This document shows, piece by piece, positions 61,029 to 64,000 of a stretch of 64,000 nt of DNA; position 1 is the first letter of the stretch; every line of letters begins with the position of its first letter. The notes beneath the pieces are model-generated. The model searched no databases. It was not told the origin of the DNA and saw only the letters and a list, made by a program, of their open reading frames with translations. Made by a program: the position numbers and the translations under genes. The stretch lies in assembly GCA_039814575.1 (NCBI GenBank), contig JBCCAY010000004.1, positions 1-64,000 on the forward strand, read 5' to 3'. Source of the stretch: MED-G105 sp039814575. GTDB lineage: Bacteria; Pseudomonadota; Alphaproteobacteria; Caulobacterales; Parvularculaceae.

Positions 61029-61634
61029 TTATCGAATATCCTCTAACCGTGGCGGCATGGTGCAGGAGGCGGCGAACCAACCATCATCGTCACGGTCAAC
61101 TTCACCCCAGGTGCGCGGATCGCAATCTTCATCAATTCCGTAGACGTCGCACACCTCTACATTGCCGGGATACCGGTTTGGATTGTTGTCGTCGCAATCA
61201 TCGCCGCCGCACGCGGCGTCTTGCGATCCGTCACCGTCGGCGTCAGCGCATTCAACGCCGCACCGATCAGTGTTTTCATTACACTGCCCCGCTGCGGAAC
61301 CGCACGGGTTCGTCGCTCTGACGCAACCAGAAACCACATATTGCGGACGCCGAATAGTCGTCGCATTGGGATCGCCAGGCAAACAGCGTTCCAGGCCGTT
61401 GCAAAACAATCCGTCATCGCATGGATTACGCTGCCCCTGCGCCTGCAACGTCCCACAAGAAACGGGTAGATCAACAGCCCCCGACGGCGCCGTAACCAAA
61501 GCGACAAACGCCCATAAGGCAGCCGCGAACGCTGTCGCCCGCACCAGCCCCCTTCGCCAAGACGCCGCCCGCTTAAGGAGTGTTTGTTGATATGTCGCTC
61601 GTTGCTGGGTCAATGTCGATATGCGCGTCATCAT
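61029..61634 (-). CDS. exported Cys-rich protein with MopE-like metal-binding motif
   Basis: About 201 aa from the ATG at 61634, with a GGGGG ribosome site overlapping the end of the upstream gene. An N-terminal hydrophobic segment (ATAFAAALWAFVALVTAPSGA) exports it. The mature part is rich in Cys and Asp: NPCDDGLFCNGLERCLPGD, then DADGDGSQDAACGGDDCDDNNPNRYPGNVEVCDVYGIDEDCD. The CDDxNPxxYPGxxEVCDxxDxDCD pattern is the putative metal-binding motif of MopE-type proteins, and DADGDG loops suggest calcium. It is intact and lies between two interrupted genes. Confidence 0.75.
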   Translation of the reverse strand: MMTRISTLTQQRATYQQTLLKRAASWRRGLVRATAFAAALWAFVALVTAPSGAVDLPVSCGTLQAQGQRNPCDDGLFCNGLERCLPGDPNATTIRRPQYVVSGCVRATNPCGSAAGQCNENTDRCGVECADADGDGSQDAACGGDDCDDNNPNRYPGNVEVCDVYGIDEDCDPRTWGEVDRDDDGWFAASCTMPPRLEDIR

Positions 61635-61640
61635 CACCCC

Positions 61641-62706
61641 CTAATTGCAGCCATTGATCGGCGTACGGCTTGAATCATTGTCATCGCAGTCGCCGCCGCG
61701 CAGCGCCACGCCGGCCGGAGCCGTTCCAACGAGACAGATGTCCAACCGACGCGCATCGGAGCCGAAACCATCGCCGTCGCGGTCTTCATAAACGTGGATC
61801 GTAACTCCTTCATCGACAGCGCCGTCGCAATTGTCGTCGACGCCGTCGCACACTTCGGGAACAGCCGGGTTCACATTAGTTTTGGTGTCATCGCAATCGC
61901 GATAGCGGTTAGGAATACGATCTTGGTCATTGCGATCAGCGAGGATTCTTGCAATCCGGGCGTCGCTCGCTGCAGTGCGCTCAAGCGCTTCGCGTCGCCG
62001 CTGCACCTCTGCAAGGCGCGCCGCGCGCGTATTGAAATCGGCGCTTGCAGCGGCCTGTAATTGTTGTCGGCGCTCCGTTTGCAGACGGTCGAACGTTCCA
62101 GCGGCCGGACCGCTCAACAGGGGTGAGCCTGGCGTCGTGACCCGACCGGAAATACTCGGCGTTGTGCCTGGAGATGTGGTTGAAGGCAATGCCCCCGATC
62201 GCGGCGAGACCCTGCGAGGGTTCACCGTCGCCATAATCACCGTTCCTTCTTTCTGGCAGGTGGGAATCGCTTGCTGCCAATTCCGGCCATTGCCTAATTC
62301 CCGTCGAAAACAATCAATATTGGTGCGCGCGTTTCTCGACCCCTTTGCAGAGGTTGATGGCGTTGTTCCACTGCCATTTAGTTCCGCCGCCCCAATTCAC
62401 ACGGCCGGACATTACTTCTTCGAAACACTTCGCTGGTTCGGTGGAATTCTCAGCACCCGCACAAAGCCAATCGACGTTTGAAGGGTTCCATTGGCGTTGA
62501 TCGCCGCCGTCCCACGCAATCTTTCCTTGTACGGCGTTAAAACACACGCGCGAGGGGGACGACTGCGCCGAGACGGTATTTGGAAATGTCACAAAAATAG
62601 CAAAAAACGCAATAATTGCGCCATATCTAGGGTGTCGGACTCTACAAAGCGCTGATTTCAAGGTGCGAGCGCCGCTCACGCTGCGCTGCAAATAATCCAA
62701 CGTCAT
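61641..62706 (-). pseudogene. exported repeat/MopE-like protein with a one-base frameshift
   Basis: The ATG at 62706 follows GGGGAGAG. A hydrophobic segment (AIIAFFAIFVTF) and a likely cleavage after NTVSAQ precede tandem repeats CFNAVQGKIAWDG...LC and CFEEVMSGRVNWGGGTKW...LCKG. At the C4 run 62340-62343 (G4 on the coding strand) the frame changes. Taking out one G restores CKGSRNARTNIDCFRREL, which matches the paralogue (CQGSTNASATISCFRNQL), and the reading continues through a Gln/Arg/Ala-rich helix to MopE-like motifs (CDDTKTNVNPAVPEVCDGVDDNCDGAVDEG, DRDGDGFGSD) and the stop at 61641. The repaired protein has 354 aa. Confidence 0.8.
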
Positions 62707-62950
62707 CGTGTCTCTCCCCTCGCCAATTCCTTCGCCAGTTTTGTCGCGCGAAACAACGGTAACGAAATAAAACATCCGCCAGAGAAAAAGTAAACGGAAC
62801 GACAAAGCGTATCCGAGCTTGCATACAATCAAACCAATAAGACCACTCAAAAAAAGGGACGGCCGCGCGCGCGATCGCCGAGACTTTCCGTTCTATGATC
62901 AAAGGTCTTAACCGACGACATGCGCAAAGATTGCGGCTTCCCTATGCGGG
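62707..62950. other. intergenic upstream of the exported-protein run
   Basis: No gene is supported. The stretch should hold the promoter for the three minus-strand genes below 62706. No clear -35/-10 pair was found. A weak open frame without plausible coding character runs through part of it. Confidence 0.3.
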
Positions 62951-62993
62951 GAAAGAAAGCGCCGCCCCGACCAGAAAGGCAGGGCCGGCGCTT
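62951..62993 (-). terminator. probable rho-independent terminator
   Basis: AAGCGCCG (62957-62964) pairs with CGGCGCTT (62986-62993), with three more G-C pairs inside after one mismatch. On the minus strand the stem is followed by the U-rich tract TTTCTTTC. It lies just after the stop of the gene at the right edge. Confidence 0.65.
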
Positions 62994-63001
62994 CTTATTG
63001 G

Positions 63002-64000
63002 TTAGTTCACGTTGAACCAAGCATTGGGATCGACGGCTTGCGGCGCTGCGATCACCCCCACGCTACGAAAAGCGGCGAGAATCGCAGCGCGATCAACACC
63101 GGAAATCGCATCGTTCTTCCGGCCCAACGCTTCATAAACGACCCAGCCAATAATTGGCATACGTCGTAGCTCTACAATCGCTACGCCTTGCTCGTTTTGC
63201 GATACGCCGTAGCGATAGAAATACGACTCACCAATCAGCACCTGGTTAAGATAATTGCGAATACAGTTATCGAACTCAAGCGCCGCCCTTTTTAGCGCCG
63301 CGTAGGACGTTAGCGGTGTAAGCCGCCCCTCATCGCCGGCGACGAGCGCCTCAATCGGCGGTTCGGGAAACGGCGCGTGTTCCAAATGACGGCGCACCCA
63401 GTCTTCTGTGTCAACGCCTTGGCTCTTAGCAATCGAATGGTGTATCCGGCGATCATCAAGATCAGTTCTGATCCGGCGAACAAAGTCGATTGCAAAACGC
63501 ACTTCGGCGAAGTGCTTGTTCCGCACGATTTTTTGGACAGCATTTGACCGGAACCCTTTCGGCAGACGCGACAGCGTCAGCACATCCCGCCGGGTGATGC
63601 GCACAGCATGACGCAGGGTTTTGCGCGCTTGGCCGTCGGCCATGAGCGCCGTCAGACGCCGATAGGTCGCCGGCCGCCAAACGCCGCCGCCGAATTTTGG
63701 AGCAACGTTGACGAGCGCCCTGGCGATGGCGTCATCGAGCGTCGGATCACAGGCGCACAAAAGCGTCACCCGCGAGAGCACGCCATAACTCCGCGCGAAC
63801 GCCGCTAAATGATCGGGGTCGCTTGCCCGCGCGCCCATCAGCGCAGCGCACAACGCCAAAAAGTGTTGCTCAGTCCGCGGAACGCTAAGGACGGTGCGCG
63901 CAAAGTCGGGCCGTGTCCGCGCGACCGCGAGCACCATAGGCGTTAGCCAACCATAAACACCGCGCGCTGGGTTAGTCGCATCAACAAGGAATGCGTCAGC
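63002..64000 (-). CDS. hypothetical protein, PcfJ-like C-terminus, incomplete at the window edge
   Basis: The frame has a Met at 63937 but stays open through 21 further codons to the right edge (ending VYGWLTP before that Met), so the true start probably lies outside the window. The visible 332 residues are basic and mostly helical in the N-terminal part. A C-terminal domain has FDNCIRNYLNQVLIGESYFYRYG and VAIVELRRMPIIGWVVYEALGRKNDAI, which faintly resembles PcfJ-like proteins (a Cys-containing helix followed by a beta hairpin). That match is tentative and the function is unknown. A terminator follows. Confidence 0.6.
   Translation of the reverse strand, partial: ADAFLVDATNPARGVYGWLTPMVLAVARTRPDFARTVLSVPRTEQHFLALCAALMGARASDPDHLAAFARSYGVLSRVTLLCACDPTLDDAIARALVNVAPKFGGGVWRPATYRRLTALMADGQARKTLRHAVRITRRDVLTLSRLPKGFRSNAVQKIVRNKHFAEVRFAIDFVRRIRTDLDDRRIHHSIAKSQGVDTEDWVRRHLEHAPFPEPPIEALVAGDEGRLTPLTSYAALKRAALEFDNCIRNYLNQVLIGESYFYRYGVSQNEQGVAIVELRRMPIIGWVVYEALGRKNDAISGVDRAAILAAFRSVGVIAAPQAVDPNAWFNVN

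Noticed and set aside
1..64000. CRISPR arrays, rRNA genes and complete insertion sequences
   Set aside because: No regularly spaced direct repeats, rRNA signatures or full transposase genes were seen in the window.

Overview
The window looks like the chromosome of a GC-rich, aerobic, carotenoid-making alphaproteobacterium. The markers are an SAM-II riboswitch, a cysN/cysC fusion, a CrtE/CrtZ/CrtW/CrtB/CrtI carotenoid set, a methylcitrate cycle and a soluble chemoreceptor with a WxxF tail. Parvularculaceae or Hyphomonadaceae-like marine bacteria would fit, but this is inference from gene content and not an identification.

Layout. 1-3.5 kb: right end of a genomic island, visibly AT-richer than the rest. 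It carries the C-terminal half of a Rad50/SMC-like ATPase, small unknown ORFs, a hairpin-rich stretch and a tyrosine integrase that abuts tRNA-Leu(UAA). 3.8-7.7 kb: housekeeping genes (serine dehydratase; sfsA-map-radC). 7.7-12.4 kb: a HerA-type ATPase paired with a degenerate histidine kinase, then a CPA1 antiporter. 12.5-17.7 kb: methylcitrate cycle (prpD, a VOC protein, prpB, prpC) and an enoyl-CoA hydratase. 18-21.5 kb: TSUP permease, 2-oxoglutarate oxygenase, small membrane proteins and a GbsR/MarR regulator with a perfect palindromic operator candidate. 21.7-24.8 kb: sulfate activation (cysD with an N-terminal HTH-like extension, cysNC). 24.9-33.8 kb: carotenoid genes crtE-crtZ, crtW and crtI-crtB, with a chemoreceptor between crtW and crtB and a fatty-acid-hydroxylase family gene beside crtI. 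No lycopene cyclase is present. 34-38.6 kb: acs, a methyltransferase-esterase pair and hemC.

38.7-42.4 kb is the ilvC-ilvB-ilvN operon, with a Val/Leu/Ile-rich leader peptide and an attenuator terminator. 42.7-44.7 kb is a beta-lactamase-fold membrane protein broken by two frameshifts. 44.7-47.2 kb is proB-proA. 47.4-51.8 kb is a methionine operon with a clear promoter, an SAM-II riboswitch, metX, metB and an aspartokinase-homoserine dehydrogenase fusion with no room for an ACT domain. 52-55.2 kb is a glycosyltransferase and an unusual Gfo/Idh/MocA-epimerase fusion. 55.4-60 kb holds a frameshifted SEC-C protein, a terminator, a REP-like palindrome, a TPR protein with 120-bp DNA repeats, and uvrB. 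60-64 kb is a set of exported Cys-rich proteins, two with MopE-like metal-binding motifs and two sharing a tandem CF...W...LC repeat. Two of the three are interrupted. A gene running off the right edge follows.

Five single-base indels in short homopolymers interrupt three genes and an in-frame stop interrupts a fourth. Either real decay or assembly error could explain these, and read-level checking would decide. The best supported regulatory discoveries are the ilv attenuator and the promoter/SAM-II/metX-metB-AK/HSD operon.
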